64,000 nt of DNA from Bacteroidales bacterium (GTDB lineage: Bacteria; Bacteroidota; Bacteroidia; Bacteroidales; F082). This document shows positions 53,636-62,436 of this stretch, in pieces. The notes beneath the pieces were generated by a model, which was not told the origin of the DNA, did not search any database, and worked only from the letters and a program-made list of their open reading frames with translations. The translations under genes and the position numbers were made by a program. The stretch covers positions 62,001 to 126,000 of the forward strand of contig JAUYGX010000125.1 of assembly GCA_030690365.1 (NCBI GenBank), given 5' to 3'. Position 1 is the stretch's first letter, and every line of letters begins with the position of its first letter.

Positions 53636-54196
53636 TTGGAAAAGCAACCTATCATACTCGTCACCTGTGGTCATTTCGAAAAAGAAGTGCTCAGGTTGAT
53701 TTCCGATGATATTACCCGCGCATTTCATCATCCCGTAGTGCAAAAGGAATGTAGTTTCGATTTAAGCAGCTTCTATAATCCGGGCCGCCGCCAGTACGAT
53801 GGCAATGGAATATTGAAGATGGTTGCTGAAAAAGCACCAACTAATGCACTGAAGACTATTGGATTGTTTCGTGTGGATTTGTTTATCCCCATCCTTACCT
53901 ATATTTTTGGGCAGGCATTTTTGAATGGAAACACCGGTATTGCCTCGCTTTTTCGCTTGAAGAATGAATTGTATGGCCTTGAGCATAACAATACACTGCA
54001 AATCGAGCGTTTTAGGAAAGTGATACTTCACGAACTGGGACATACCTTTGGTTTGATCCATTGCCAGTACCCGATTTGCGTTATGCGATCGAGTACCTAT
54101 GTAGAAGATATTGACCAGAAAAAAATCTCCTTCTGTCAAAATTGTCAGAATGAATTAAACAGAATGCAATTGTTGAAGTTACCAGGTGGCGATTAA
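53636..54196 (+). CDS. Archaemetzincin-family zinc protease
   Basis: 186 residues. The zinc motif is HELGHTFGLIHCQYPICVMRSS: the HExxHxxGxxH of metzincins followed at once by a cysteine, with the methionine turn in CVMRSS, and a later CQNC pair. This cysteine-rich layout, with a second structural zinc, is specific to archaemetzincins. The start is TTG at 53636: the frame has no ATG upstream before the in-frame stop at 53618-53620, and an AGGA lies eight bases ahead. The protein is probably cytoplasmic and its substrates are unknown. It is 37 bases after the response regulator and may share its transcript. Confidence 0.9.
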   Translation: MEKQPIILVTCGHFEKEVLRLISDDITRAFHHPVVQKECSFDLSSFYNPGRRQYDGNGILKMVAEKAPTNALKTIGLFRVDLFIPILTYIFGQAFLNGNTGIASLFRLKNELYGLEHNNTLQIERFRKVILHELGHTFGLIHCQYPICVMRSSTYVEDIDQKKISFCQNCQNELNRMQLLKLPGGD

Positions 54197-54198
54197 AC

Positions 54199-54498
54199 TC
54201 AAATGATTTGCAGGTGCTTGATTTGATGCAGGTCGATTTGAAGCTTTTTTTCCTCGCAATGTGGGCAAACTATATGGGGTTCAGTAAATTCCATTTTGCA
54301 TTGTGGACACTGATACCTGGTAATATAATGCGATACCCTGAGAAAACGATCTGATTTTAAAACAGCGATAAGACCACTGATGGGCGTAAGAAAAATGCTG
54401 ATTGTTAATGCGTTTAAGTAACTGATCCGTTTACCGAACGAGAATAAAGAAACGGTTAATGCACAACAAAAATAACCCAAAGCTATCGACTCCAACAT
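54199..54498 (-). CDS. Small membrane protein with zinc-ribbon motif
   Basis: 99 residues. Two hydrophobic helices occupy the first half (IALGYFCCALTVSLFSFG and LTISIFLTPISGLIAVL) and the second half has CPQC and CPHC pairs (YQCPQCKMEFTEPHIVCPHCEEKK), a zinc-ribbon-like site facing the cytoplasm. No named family is recognised. It ends 2 bases after the convergent archaemetzincin gene. Confidence 0.72.
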   Translation of the reverse strand: MLESIALGYFCCALTVSLFSFGKRISYLNALTISIFLTPISGLIAVLKSDRFLRVSHYITRYQCPQCKMEFTEPHIVCPHCEEKKLQIDLHQIKHLQII

Positions 54499-54668
54499 AT
54501 TTCAAATTTTTTAAAGTTGGTGCAAATCCTATGCCGCTTAAATCAAAGAATTGATGGCTAGATTTTTAATCAAAGTTACTCCGGGGTCTATCGAAATTAT
54601 TCTCCGAATGTGGATATTATTTTGTTAAAAATGGAGTTAAAGAATGAAGCAGCCTGCACATGTTTTGC

Positions 54669-54676
54669 TAAATTTG
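54669..54676 (+). promoter_or_regulatory. Promoter -7 element (TAAATTTG), probably leaderless start
   Basis: TAAATTTG lies 6 bases before the ATG at 54683 of the serine-hydrolase lipoprotein. It would fall inside the gene if the ATG at 54644 were used, so it favours the later start, which is also the one that gives a lipoprotein signal. Confidence 0.42.
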
Positions 54677-54682
54677 CGGCCA

Positions 54683-55903
54683 ATGAAAAGAAATACTTTC
54701 TACATCCCCGCCTTTGTTTATCTGGGTTTCATGCTTTTTTTGATGTTCGCATGCGGGCCACGCAAAGTTGTTGAGAATAAGGTTGAAAAGGAAAGTCCAA
54801 TTATTGAAACACCTTCTATTCTATACCTTGATAGTCTTGTTATCGAACAAAAGAGAGACGAACTCGACAAAATATTTAAGCGGCTGGTTCGGATTACCGG
54901 ATTTAATGGTACCGTGCTTTTCGCCGAGAAGGGGCACCTGATTCTGGAAAAGGCCTATGGTTATGCCGATGTTCGTCACCGGAAAGGGGAACTTGCGGTG
55001 GATGATGCTTTTCAGTTGGCTTCGGTTTCAAAAATGTTCAGCGCCATGGCCATCATGATATTGAAAAATGATGGTAAATTGGATTTCGATGAGGATATTC
55101 GTACTTATCTGCCTGACTTTCCTTACGAAGGAATCACACCCCGTTTGCTCATGACGCATCGGGCGGGTTTGTCACGATATGAGAGTCTGGCCCAGGATGA
55201 GTGGAAAAACAAACAAATCCCAATGGATAACGATGATATGTTCGACTTGCTAGTAAAATATCATCCGGATGTATATTTTAAACCCAACAATGGATTTCAT
55301 TACTGCAATTCAAATTACGCTATTCTGGCCAACATTGTAGAAGCTGTTTCTGGCCAGCATTTTGAGGATTTTATTCAGGAGAAGATCTTCAATCCGCTGG
55401 GGATGGATCATTCCTTTGTCAATAACATGCGCCACGACACAGCGGTTTCACTCTACGTCCACAAAGGAATTCCTGGTTTCTATCACAGGGGAAGCCGCTG
55501 GCGCGAGATGGAAAATGACTACCTGAACGGTGTAATGGGCGATAAAAATATATATACAACTGTTGGTGATTTGTACAAATTCGATCAGGGACTGGATCAA
55601 AGTACCCTTGTTCCCGATTCGCTGTTAAAATTGGCTTTCTCACCAGGCAGTCCAAAATACTGGAGCAGAAAAGACAATTACGGTTTTGGATGGCGCATAA
55701 AAAGCGGAATGGATAGCGTTGTATATCATTTTGGATGGTGGAAAGGGTTCCGCACCTTTTACATCCGCGACATGAAGCACTACAAAACCCTGATTGTGCT
55801 TACCAATAAAGATAAAGGTGCCGGATCGGATCATTATTGGAACATCATCAAATCGGATACCCTGGCATTGGGACTGAAAACCAATCTGGATTTTAGAGAA
55901 TAA
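54683..55903 (+). CDS. Serine hydrolase lipoprotein (class C beta-lactamase fold)
   Basis: About 406 residues from the ATG at 54683, whose N-terminus MKRNTFYIPAFVYLGFMLFL ends in a lipobox cysteine (MFACGPRK). The enzyme domain has the SxxK motif QLASVSKMFSAMAI, the Y-x-N motif YCNSNYAILANIV, and YGFGWRIKSG with the later YHFGWWKGF as the third box (H-F-G where beta-lactamases have K-T-G). Members are D-amino-acid peptidases or esterases acting in the periplasm; a true beta-lactamase is unlikely. It is a single gene flanked by the zinc-ribbon protein and the rfaE2 operon. Confidence 0.88.
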   Translation: MKRNTFYIPAFVYLGFMLFLMFACGPRKVVENKVEKESPIIETPSILYLDSLVIEQKRDELDKIFKRLVRITGFNGTVLFAEKGHLILEKAYGYADVRHRKGELAVDDAFQLASVSKMFSAMAIMILKNDGKLDFDEDIRTYLPDFPYEGITPRLLMTHRAGLSRYESLAQDEWKNKQIPMDNDDMFDLLVKYHPDVYFKPNNGFHYCNSNYAILANIVEAVSGQHFEDFIQEKIFNPLGMDHSFVNNMRHDTAVSLYVHKGIPGFYHRGSRWREMENDYLNGVMGDKNIYTTVGDLYKFDQGLDQSTLVPDSLLKLAFSPGSPKYWSRKDNYGFGWRIKSGMDSVVYHFGWWKGFRTFYIRDMKHYKTLIVLTNKDKGAGSDHYWNIIKSDTLALGLKTNLDFRE

Positions 55904-55912
55904 GAATTTGTT

Positions 55913-56410
55913 CTATTGGTTTCCCCTGATTTTCTGCTCGATGGAAGTGGTGGAATATCCTTCCAGAAAATCGATGGTAATAATTTCACCTTTGTTGGCC
56001 ATCACCACATCGTATCCAACAATCTCCTCGGGTTTGTAATCGCTGCCTTTGACCAACACATTGGGTTGAACCAGTTTTATCAGCTCGTAAGGGGTGTCTT
56101 GGTCAAACAAAACCACTGCATCCACAAAAAACAACGACGCTATAATAGTGGCCCGTGAAATCTGATTGGTGATGGGACGGTTGATTCCTTTGTTGAGTCG
56201 TTTTACTGAATCATCCGTATTTACGCCCACAATTAAAACATGGCCCAAATCCCTGGCCTTGCTGAGATAATCGATGTGCCCCAGGTGCAACAAATCGAAG
56301 CAACCATTGGTGAAGACAATTTTTTTACCCATGAATTTCCATACGGCCAATGCTTTGGAGAGGGTTTCGGGGTCCATTATTTTTTTTGAAATAAGTTCAG
56401 ATTTTGTCAT
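55913..56410 (-). CDS. rfaE2: D-glycero-beta-D-manno-heptose-1-phosphate adenylyltransferase
   Basis: 165 residues, matching the stand-alone C-terminal half of HldE. The nucleotidyltransferase motif is KKIVFTNGCFDLLHLGHIDYLSKAR, with VGVNTDDSVKRLNKGINRP and the last ISTIEQKI-like segment (YSTTSIEQKIRGN). It makes ADP-D-glycero-beta-D-manno-heptose for lipopolysaccharide inner core. The kinase half (HldE1) is not beside it. It overlaps the flippase-like gene upstream by 14 bases, so both come from one transcript. Confidence 0.93.
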   Translation of the reverse strand: MTKSELISKKIMDPETLSKALAVWKFMGKKIVFTNGCFDLLHLGHIDYLSKARDLGHVLIVGVNTDDSVKRLNKGINRPITNQISRATIIASLFFVDAVVLFDQDTPYELIKLVQPNVLVKGSDYKPEEIVGYDVVMANKGEIITIDFLEGYSTTSIEQKIRGNQ

Positions 56411-57431
56411 TGAGTGGTTTTTGGGTTTTGGCTAACCAGGTAAGATAAAAGTAAGAAAATGCGCCAACAAATATGTTCAGCAAAGTCTGTCCGGCATGTG
56501 TGATGGCTGCAAACGAACCGGCAATGGTACTGTTGATATGGTATAGTTCCAAGAGAATGGCTTTGATAATAAAATGGTAGGCTCCGATACCGCCAGGGAC
56601 AGGGGCCACAATGCCGAGGCTGCCAATCGACATCAGGGTAAGCGCATCAATAAAATCAAGGTGGCTGGTTTGTGGAAACATAAAAACCGGAAAATATACC
56701 ATCAATGCATAAGTAAACCAGATGACGGCGGTATATATTAGAAACAGTAACTTTTCTTTCAGGTTGATGATGGTTTTAATTCCTTCGAGCAAACCTGCCA
56801 GAAAGGAATGAATTTTTTGATAGAATCCGAGTTTCTGTATGGAGGATTTATAGCGTTTTACAAAAAACCACAAACCACCAAAGAAAACAGCCAGGGCCAT
56901 TGCAAATAGCGCCACATTGGTTATGTCCGAAAACATCGATTCCTGAATGCCTCCAAAGAGTTTGTTCAGGGTACCTTGCAACAGATCAAGCTGAAATACA
57001 ACCACCAGGATGATGATCAATATCAAAACCACCAAATCGAAGAGCCTTTCTGAGATCACGGTTCCAAACAAGGAATTGAAAGGTATTTTTTCCTTTTTCG
57101 ACAGAACGCCGCAACGCATGAATTCTCCCATCCGGGGGACCGCTGTATTGGCCATATAGCCCACCATGACTGCAAAAAAGGTGGTTGACAACCTTGTTTT
57201 GTAACCCATTGAATTAATCAACAGATTCCACCTCAACGCCCTGAAAATGTGTGAAATCAATGCAACAAAAAGCGAAATAACCAACCAGATATAATGAGCT
57301 GTCAGGATGTCGTTCCACACTTCGGTCATATCCAGTTTCCTGAAACATAGCCACAACAGGAATATCCCAAACCCCAGAAAAAAGAGGTATTGGGTTAGGT
57401 TTAAGTTTCTCTTTCGTGCAGCGGTTAACAA
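56397..57431 (-). CDS. Lysylphosphatidylglycerol-synthase-type flippase-like membrane protein (UPF0104)
   Basis: 344 residues with about eight membrane helices. RALRWNLLINSMGYKT and the stretch VGYMANTAVPRMGEFMRCGVLSKKEKIPFNSLFGTVISERLFDLV are typical of the family, as is APVPGGIGAYHFIIKAILL. No ATG is available near the first helix; a TTG at 57431 is the best start, 4 bases after panD stops. Homologues move lipid-linked intermediates or are membrane parts of lipid-modifying enzymes. Its coupling to rfaE2 hints at a link to cell-envelope lipids or sugars, but this is inference. Confidence 0.85.
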   Translation of the reverse strand: MLTAARKRNLNLTQYLFFLGFGIFLLWLCFRKLDMTEVWNDILTAHYIWLVISLFVALISHIFRALRWNLLINSMGYKTRLSTTFFAVMVGYMANTAVPRMGEFMRCGVLSKKEKIPFNSLFGTVISERLFDLVVLILIIILVVVFQLDLLQGTLNKLFGGIQESMFSDITNVALFAMALAVFFGGLWFFVKRYKSSIQKLGFYQKIHSFLAGLLEGIKTIINLKEKLLFLIYTAVIWFTYALMVYFPVFMFPQTSHLDFIDALTLMSIGSLGIVAPVPGGIGAYHFIIKAILLELYHINSTIAGSFAAITHAGQTLLNIFVGAFSYFYLTWLAKTQKPLNDKI

Positions 57432-57435
57432 ATAA

Positions 57436-57783
57436 TTATCTTATTTGGTTGTTACTATCTGGAAAAATAATGGAAGGTTTAAAATGTTTTGCTTCTTCAA
57501 AATCCATAGAGGCATACGATACAATGATGACCAAATCCCCCTCCTGGGCTTTGCGTGCCGCCGCTCCGTTGAGGGAAATAATGCCAGAACCACGTTCACC
57601 TTTTATCACGTAAGTGGCCAATCGCTCTCCATTGTTTATATTAAAAATTTCAACCTTCTCGTTTTCAATGAGGTTAGCCGCGTCCATTAGATTTTCGTCG
57701 ATGGCAATACTCCCGATATAATTCAGGTTTGCCATGGTGATGGTAGCCCGGTGTATTTTAGATTTTAGTATGTCGATATTCAT
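57436..57783 (-). CDS. panD: Aspartate 1-decarboxylase
   Basis: 115 residues. The self-cleavage site is the G-S bond in [14 protein letters not shown], which yields the pyruvoyl group. [29 protein letters not shown] is the family core around the active-site arginine. It makes beta-alanine for pantothenate and coenzyme A, matching panC directly upstream on the same strand (42 bases). Confidence 0.96.
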   Translation of the reverse strand: MNIDILKSKIHRATITMANLNYIGSIAIDENLMDAANLIENEKVEIFNINNGERLATYVIKGERGSGIISLNGAAARKAQEGDLVIIVSYASMDFEEAKHFKPSIIFPDSNNQIR

Positions 57784-57825
57784 GATGAGATGAATAAAAT
57801 TAGGGGATAACCTTTTGCAAAATTA

Positions 57826-58668
57826 TTAAATAATTCGAATATTGTCTATTAATCTCACCTGACCCAGGTTTAAAGCCACAAAAGCGCGTACGCCATTGTC
57901 AGCAGGCCAGCTTTCAATCGGTTGCAACGTTTGGTTGTCAGCAATTTGAAAGTATTCCACATCGAACTCATTTACACCCTGTAGTTGTTCCAGCCCCCAC
58001 TGCTGTATCGAAACAGGATCCATTTCGTCGGCTTTGGTTTTCACCTCTTTAAGCGTTTTGTAAATCTGTGGGGCAATGGCTCTTTCTTCATTGGATAGCC
58101 GCACATTGCGCGAACTCATGGCCAAACCGTCTTTTTCGCGTACAATATCGCACGGAACGATTTCAACAGGGATATTCTCCAACTCTACCAGGCTTTTAAT
58201 GATGGCCAACTGCTGAAAGTCTTTTTCACCAAAATAAGCCTTGTGGGGCGCAATAATCTCAAAAAGTTTTTGTACTACAATGGCCACACCATTAAAATGA
58301 CCTGGCCTGAAAGCACCTTCCATCACACGTTCCAACGATCCAAAATCAAAGGTTTTTTTCACGGGTTCAGGATACATTTCGTTTACCGAAGGAGCAAAAA
58401 CCGCATTGCAGCCTATGGGCTTTAATAATTCCAAATCCTTGAAGAGAACCCGGGGATATTTTTTCAAATCCGTTGGATTGTTAAACTGGATGGGGTTCAC
58501 AAAAATGCTAACCACCAACAGGTCGTTTTCCTTTTTGGCCCGGCGCATCAACTCCAGATGTCCTTCGTGCAGAGCGCCCATGGTAGGTACAAATCCAATG
58601 GTTTGATTGAGCCCACGTGCCTTGTTTATATAGCGATGGGTTTCTTCAATGGTTTTAAAAACGTGCAT
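57826..58668 (-). CDS. panC: Pantothenate synthetase
   Basis: 280 residues from the ATG at 58668 (MHVFKTIEETHRYI); a start 15 codons earlier would overlap the preceding gene. GFVPTMGALHEGHLELMRRAK has the HxGH motif, SIFVNPIQFNNPTDLKKYPR, FGEKDFQQLAIIKSLV, PCDIVREKDGLAMSSRNVRLS are further conserved blocks. It joins pantoate and beta-alanine with ATP. It forms an operon with panD and probably with the thioredoxin-like gene before it. Confidence 0.96.
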   Translation of the reverse strand: MHVFKTIEETHRYINKARGLNQTIGFVPTMGALHEGHLELMRRAKKENDLLVVSIFVNPIQFNNPTDLKKYPRVLFKDLELLKPIGCNAVFAPSVNEMYPEPVKKTFDFGSLERVMEGAFRPGHFNGVAIVVQKLFEIIAPHKAYFGEKDFQQLAIIKSLVELENIPVEIVPCDIVREKDGLAMSSRNVRLSNEERAIAPQIYKTLKEVKTKADEMDPVSIQQWGLEQLQGVNEFDVEYFQIADNQTLQPIESWPADNGVRAFVALNLGQVRLIDNIRII

Positions 58669-58685
58669 ACCTTTGATTTGGCTGG

Positions 58686-59198
58686 TTAAAGTGTGGTGGA
58701 AATAATTTTCCACAGATTTTTCTCCATCGACTTGGTGGGTGTTTCGATGATTCGACCAATCTCAATCCCGTTTTTATACAGAATAAAGGTTGGAACCCGC
58801 TCAATATTCAAATCCTTGATGTCCACCAAAATAGCCGCTTTGCTGCGGTCTACACCGATCAGTTTCACCCGTTTGTCGCTGTATCCCAGCTCGCTGAGGA
58901 TTTTATAAAAACGAGGCACCTGTAGTTGACTATCACCGCACCAGGTTCCCATCACAACGGTAAATTCTATTTTATCGGCGATTGGCTTGAGCCGATCGAT
59001 GTATTTTTTTGAAGGTTTATATTTTTCAAATCCGGGATTGAAATAATCAGCAAAAACGCCTTTTTCCAGACCGCTTTTGTTGCAGTAGCCAATCATGACC
59101 TCTTTGTTGATTGCCGGGTCGAGGATTACTTTGTTCACTGTTTGTCCAAAACCCTGAATGCCAATTGCTATCAGCAAAACTAAAAACCATTTTTTCAT
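58686..59198 (-). CDS. Exported thioredoxin-like protein with single active-site cysteine
   Basis: 170 residues with signal peptide MKKWFLVLLIAIGIQGFGQ. The thioredoxin fold is shown by FTVVMGTWCGDSQLQVPRFY and the cis-proline in IERVPTFILYKNG. The active site reads WCGDS, so the second cysteine is replaced by serine; it cannot form the usual disulfide and may act as a monothiol or reductase-independent chaperone. It is 17 bases before panC, and a strong promoter lies upstream (59224-59255). Confidence 0.85.
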   Translation of the reverse strand: MKKWFLVLLIAIGIQGFGQTVNKVILDPAINKEVMIGYCNKSGLEKGVFADYFNPGFEKYKPSKKYIDRLKPIADKIEFTVVMGTWCGDSQLQVPRFYKILSELGYSDKRVKLIGVDRSKAAILVDIKDLNIERVPTFILYKNGIEIGRIIETPTKSMEKNLWKIISTTL

Positions 59199-59223
59199 TG
59201 TCTCTACAATATTAATAAGAATG

Positions 59224-59255
59224 CAAAAGTAGAATAAAGCACCAAGTTTATCAAA
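59224..59255 (-). promoter_or_regulatory. Promoter (TTTG-N20-TACTTTTG) of the thioredoxin-like/pan operon
   Basis: On the minus strand TTTG (59252-59255) is followed by 20 bases and TACTTTTG (59224-59231), an excellent Bacteroidota promoter, 25 bases before the ATG at 59198. It is likely to drive the operon through rfaE2. Confidence 0.62.
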
Positions 59256-59260
59256 CCGGA

Positions 59261-60427
59261 TTAATCGAAAGCCGGAATGCCGGTAATGTCCATGCCGGTA
59301 ATAAGCAAATGTATGTCGTGGGTACCTTCGTAGGTGATCACCGATTCGAGGTTCATCATGTGGCGCATGATGGGAAAATCTCCGGTAATACCCATGGCCC
59401 CCAATATTTGGCGGCTTTCGCGGGCAATATTTAATGCCATCTCAACATTGTTGCGTTTGGCCATCGAAATCTGAGCAGGGGTAGCTTTGTTTTCGTTCCG
59501 CAAAGTTCCCAATCGCCAGGCCAGCAGTTGTGCTTTTGTGATTTCTGTAATCATCTCTGCCAGTTTTTTTTGTTGTAACTGAAAGGAAGCCACAGGTTTG
59601 TTAAACTGTTTGCGTTCGAGTGCATATTGCAGGGCTGTATCATAACAGGCCATGGCGGCTCCAATGGCACCCCATGCAATACCATAACGAGCTGAGTTCA
59701 GGCACATCAGCGGACCTTTTAACCCTTTGATATTGGGCAGGAGGTTTTCTTTGGGTATATGTACATTGTCGAATACCAGTTCGCCCGTTAAAGAAGCACG
59801 TAACGACCATTTGTTTAACGTTTCAGGAGCGGTGAAGCCTTCCATGCCCTTTTCAACCAGGAGGCCGCGAACCACGTCCTGCTCGTCTTTTGCCCATACC
59901 ACGGCTACATCGGCAATAGGTGCATTGGTAATCCACATCTTGGAACCATTCAGGATATAATGATCTCCGGCATCTTTGATTTTAGTTAACATGTTTCCGG
60001 GATCGGATCCATAATTGGGTTCGGTCAATCCAAAAGCGCCTATCATTTCTCCCGAAGCAAGTTTTGGCAGGAATTTCAATCGTTGCTCTTCGTTTCCAAA
60101 AGCATAGATGGGATACATCACCAGTGAAGATTGTACCGAAGCCGTTGACCGGATAGCAGAGTCGCCCCGTTCGAGTTCAGTCATAATCAGGCCATAAGCC
60201 ATCTGGTCCAATCCTGCGCCTCCGTATTTTTCGGGGATGTAGGGCCCAAAAGTGCCGATCGAACCCATCTCTTTGATCAGATGTTTGGGAAATTCATGGC
60301 GTTGGGCATAACCATCAATTACAGGCACCACCGATCGGTCGACCCAATCGCGTACCGATTTTCTGATCAATCGGTGTTCTTCACTAAGCAATTCATCCAC
60401 AAGGTAATAATCGGGTGCAGTGTACAT
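59261..60427 (-). CDS. Acyl-CoA dehydrogenase, glutaryl-CoA dehydrogenase-like
   Basis: 388 residues. Family blocks: PEKYGGAGLDQMAYGLIMTELERGDSAIRS, GAFGLTEPNYGSDPGNM, KMWITNAPIADVAVVWAK, RYGIAWGAIGAAMACYDTAL, and the catalytic glutamate in ITYEGTHDIHLLITG. The YEGTHDIH form and C-terminal position match glutaryl-CoA dehydrogenase, which both oxidises and decarboxylates glutaryl-CoA in lysine and tryptophan breakdown. Other short-chain acyl-CoA substrates remain possible. FAD is the cofactor. Single gene, divergent from ridA. Confidence 0.9.
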   Translation of the reverse strand: MYTAPDYYLVDELLSEEHRLIRKSVRDWVDRSVVPVIDGYAQRHEFPKHLIKEMGSIGTFGPYIPEKYGGAGLDQMAYGLIMTELERGDSAIRSTASVQSSLVMYPIYAFGNEEQRLKFLPKLASGEMIGAFGLTEPNYGSDPGNMLTKIKDAGDHYILNGSKMWITNAPIADVAVVWAKDEQDVVRGLLVEKGMEGFTAPETLNKWSLRASLTGELVFDNVHIPKENLLPNIKGLKGPLMCLNSARYGIAWGAIGAAMACYDTALQYALERKQFNKPVASFQLQQKKLAEMITEITKAQLLAWRLGTLRNENKATPAQISMAKRNNVEMALNIARESRQILGAMGITGDFPIMRHMMNLESVITYEGTHDIHLLITGMDITGIPAFD

Positions 60428-60503
60428 TGGCGTTTTTTGTTTATGAAGTGTAAAAGTACAAACTTTTAGTTGGTGGTCAAAACCACGCTTCGGATAGTTT
60501 TTA

Positions 60504-60511
60504 TACCTTTG
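60504..60511 (+). promoter_or_regulatory. Promoter -7 element (TACCTTTG) of ridA
   Basis: TACCTTTG lies 38 bases before the ATG at 60550. It matches TAnnTTTG. Confidence 0.4.
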
Positions 60512-60549
60512 AAAGCATTCAAAAATTAACTTTAAAAATTAAATTTACC

Positions 60550-60933
60550 ATGAAAAGAGTCATATTTACAGAAAACGCTCCGGCACCCATTGGTCCTTAT
60601 AGCCAAGCCATTGAAAATAACGGCATGTTGTTTATTTCGGGTCAGGTACCCATTGATCCGGCTACCGGAAAAATTGTGGAAGGTGGTGTTGCCGAGCAAA
60701 CCCAACAAGTGATGGAAAATATCCAGGCAATTGTTAAAGCAGCCGACTTTGGAAACGATTTATCCAACATTTTGAAATGCACCATTTACCTGAGTGATAT
60801 GTCACTTTTTGGGGCGATGAATGAGGTTTACGGAACTTATTTCCCAACCCAGCCACCTGCAAGAGCTGCATTTGCTGTTAAAGGATTGCCACTGGGTGCT
60901 TTGGTGGAGATAGAAGCCGTGGCGATGAGGTAG
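60550..60933 (+). CDS. ridA: Reactive intermediate/imine deaminase RidA
   Basis: 127 residues. Starts MKRVIFTENAPAPIGPYSQAIENNGMLFISGQVPIDP, with GGVAEQTQQVMENIQAI and the active-site arginine in FPTQPPARAAFAVKGLPLGALVEIEAVA. RidA hydrolyses reactive enamines and imines, such as 2-aminoacrylate made by serine/threonine dehydratases. It stands alone. Confidence 0.95.
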   Translation: MKRVIFTENAPAPIGPYSQAIENNGMLFISGQVPIDPATGKIVEGGVAEQTQQVMENIQAIVKAADFGNDLSNILKCTIYLSDMSLFGAMNEVYGTYFPTQPPARAAFAVKGLPLGALVEIEAVAMR

Positions 60934-61767
60934 ATGGGTCTGTTTCTGGGGAATTTTTTCTTGAATCAGGATGAATATGAGCATCACGAGTAGTCTGACT
61001 ACTCGATGCCTGACATTATATAATAAACAGGCAAAAACAACTCTTTCACCATAAATCCTATACACGCCAAAAAATTGCCCGGTCATTTTGAGACCAAACT
61101 CCCTCGGAAAAATGGGGCATACATGGTGTGATGACAAATCCCAAAGCACCGACCTGTCATATCGAAATCAGCCTCAAGCTGATGAGACCTGCCTACCGGC
61201 AGGTAGGTATCCCCCGGGAATTGAAAACCTCCATTTTTACACTAACCTTATACACAGTGTTATAACCAAAAGTTGTCATAGGTAGACCAACAGCCCCTTT
61301 TCCTGGTGTCTTTTTACTCGGAATAATTGAAACCTTTGATAATTTGGGTGTTGCTTTGTGTTTTTTTTGATGTAATTACTGTGAAAAATCCGTGTCCATC
61401 CGCTCAACCCGTGTCACCCGTGTTCTAATACTTTCCTTACCTCACCGGCACCACCATGCCTTCTACTACCTGGATTGAAATCCAGGCTTACAATATCGGT
61501 CGTGCCGCTGGCACTGGGATGTGGGTGCAATTGATGATCATCACCAATCATAAACATTTGAGCCTGTCCCGTTTGTACGGGGTTCCAATGAGGCCCGATC
61601 ATAGTAGTAATCAAAAAATAATTCGTTGTCATCCGTTCAACCCGTGCCTGTCCCGTTCGTACGGGGTCGTCAGTGTTCTAGCGAGGCCCAATTACCTATT
61701 CTTACCAAGTACATCCGTCACTTCCATCACCTGGAATAAAACCCATGTTAAAACATGTCGGCCGTAC
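60934..61767. repeat. 834-base gene-free stretch with several small repeats
   Basis: No gene is supported here; the longer frames (61088-61285 and 61456-61887) have no recognisable content and the second overlaps pabA. Visible structure: a hairpin gcatc.cgagtagt/actactcgatgc at 60981-61009; a palindrome cctgcctaccggcagg near 61186-61201 inside tgtcatatcgaaatcagc-type repeat; two copies of cctgtcccgtt.gtacggggt (near 61564 and 61648), and two related copies of a ccatccgctcaacccgtg / catccgttcaacccgtg block (near 61394 and 61630). It looks like a landing zone for dispersed short repeats. Confidence 0.6.
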
Positions 61768-62328
61768 CTATCCCGAAATCTTGAGCCAGTTTTTTATCAT
61801 CTCCAGTCCAAAATCTGTCATCACCGATTCGGGATGAAACAGCAATCCCGTAAGGGAAAGGCTGCGGTGTGCAAAAGCCATGTTTAAACCTGTTTCATCG
61901 CGCATAATGACATGCATGTCAGAAGTAAATGTGCCTTCGTCGGCAATCCATGAATGGTAATGCCCAATGTGAAACCGGTGGGGAAGACCTTTGAAAATGG
62001 CATGAGGAACGGTTACATTTCCGCTATTTCTGATGCCATGAAGTGGTTCTTCAAGTTGTACCAATGAGGCTCCACAAAGTTCTACCAGGGCTTCGTATCC
62101 CAGACAAATACCCAAAATGGATTTTTGGTACATAATTTTGCTTAGAAAAGGCATCAGGTCCCCGGCTTCGGCGGCCAGTCCCGGTCCGGGCGAAATAAGT
62201 ACTTTGTCGAAATCACCGGTGTTCAGTGCCATTAACCGGTCGTTTTTTACCAGCCGAACATCCTCCACGCCAGCCTGTTCAACCAGTTGCAACAGGTTGT
62301 ACGTAAACGAATCGTAATTGTCGATCAT
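61768..62328 (-). CDS. pabA: Aminodeoxychorismate/anthranilate synthase glutaminase subunit
   Basis: 186 residues from the ATG at 62328 (MIDNYDSFTYNLLQLVEQAG); an earlier ATG would add 13 residues outside the family. Glutaminase triad: cysteine in SILGICLGYEALVELCG, histidine and glutamate in TGLLFHPESVMTDFGLEMIKNW. SPGPGLAAEAGD is the glycine-rich loop. It feeds ammonia to the pabB product encoded divergently 122 bases away. TrpG cannot be excluded from this subunit alone; the neighbouring PabB and PabC-like genes favour the folate route. Confidence 0.9.
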   Translation of the reverse strand: MIDNYDSFTYNLLQLVEQAGVEDVRLVKNDRLMALNTGDFDKVLISPGPGLAAEAGDLMPFLSKIMYQKSILGICLGYEALVELCGASLVQLEEPLHGIRNSGNVTVPHAIFKGLPHRFHIGHYHSWIADEGTFTSDMHVIMRDETGLNMAFAHRSLSLTGLLFHPESVMTDFGLEMIKNWLKISG

Positions 62329-62344
62329 CAGTAGTTTCACGCGC

Positions 62345-62352
62345 CAAAAATA
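62345..62352 (-). promoter_or_regulatory. Promoter -7 element (TATTTTTG) of pabA
   Basis: Minus-strand TATTTTTG 16 bases before the ATG at 62328; it lies inside the longer frame and so supports that ATG. Confidence 0.45.
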
Positions 62353-62436
62353 AGGTAAAGAGCACATACTTTTTGGAGTGGACTCAAATTTGTTCTCAAA
62401 TTCAACGAAACGGAATTCTGTATTTTACGAAAAGCT

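Noticed and set aside
61456-61887. 143-codon plus-strand frame in the gene-free island
   Set aside because: It overlaps the end of pabA on the other strand, is built over short repeats and matches no family.
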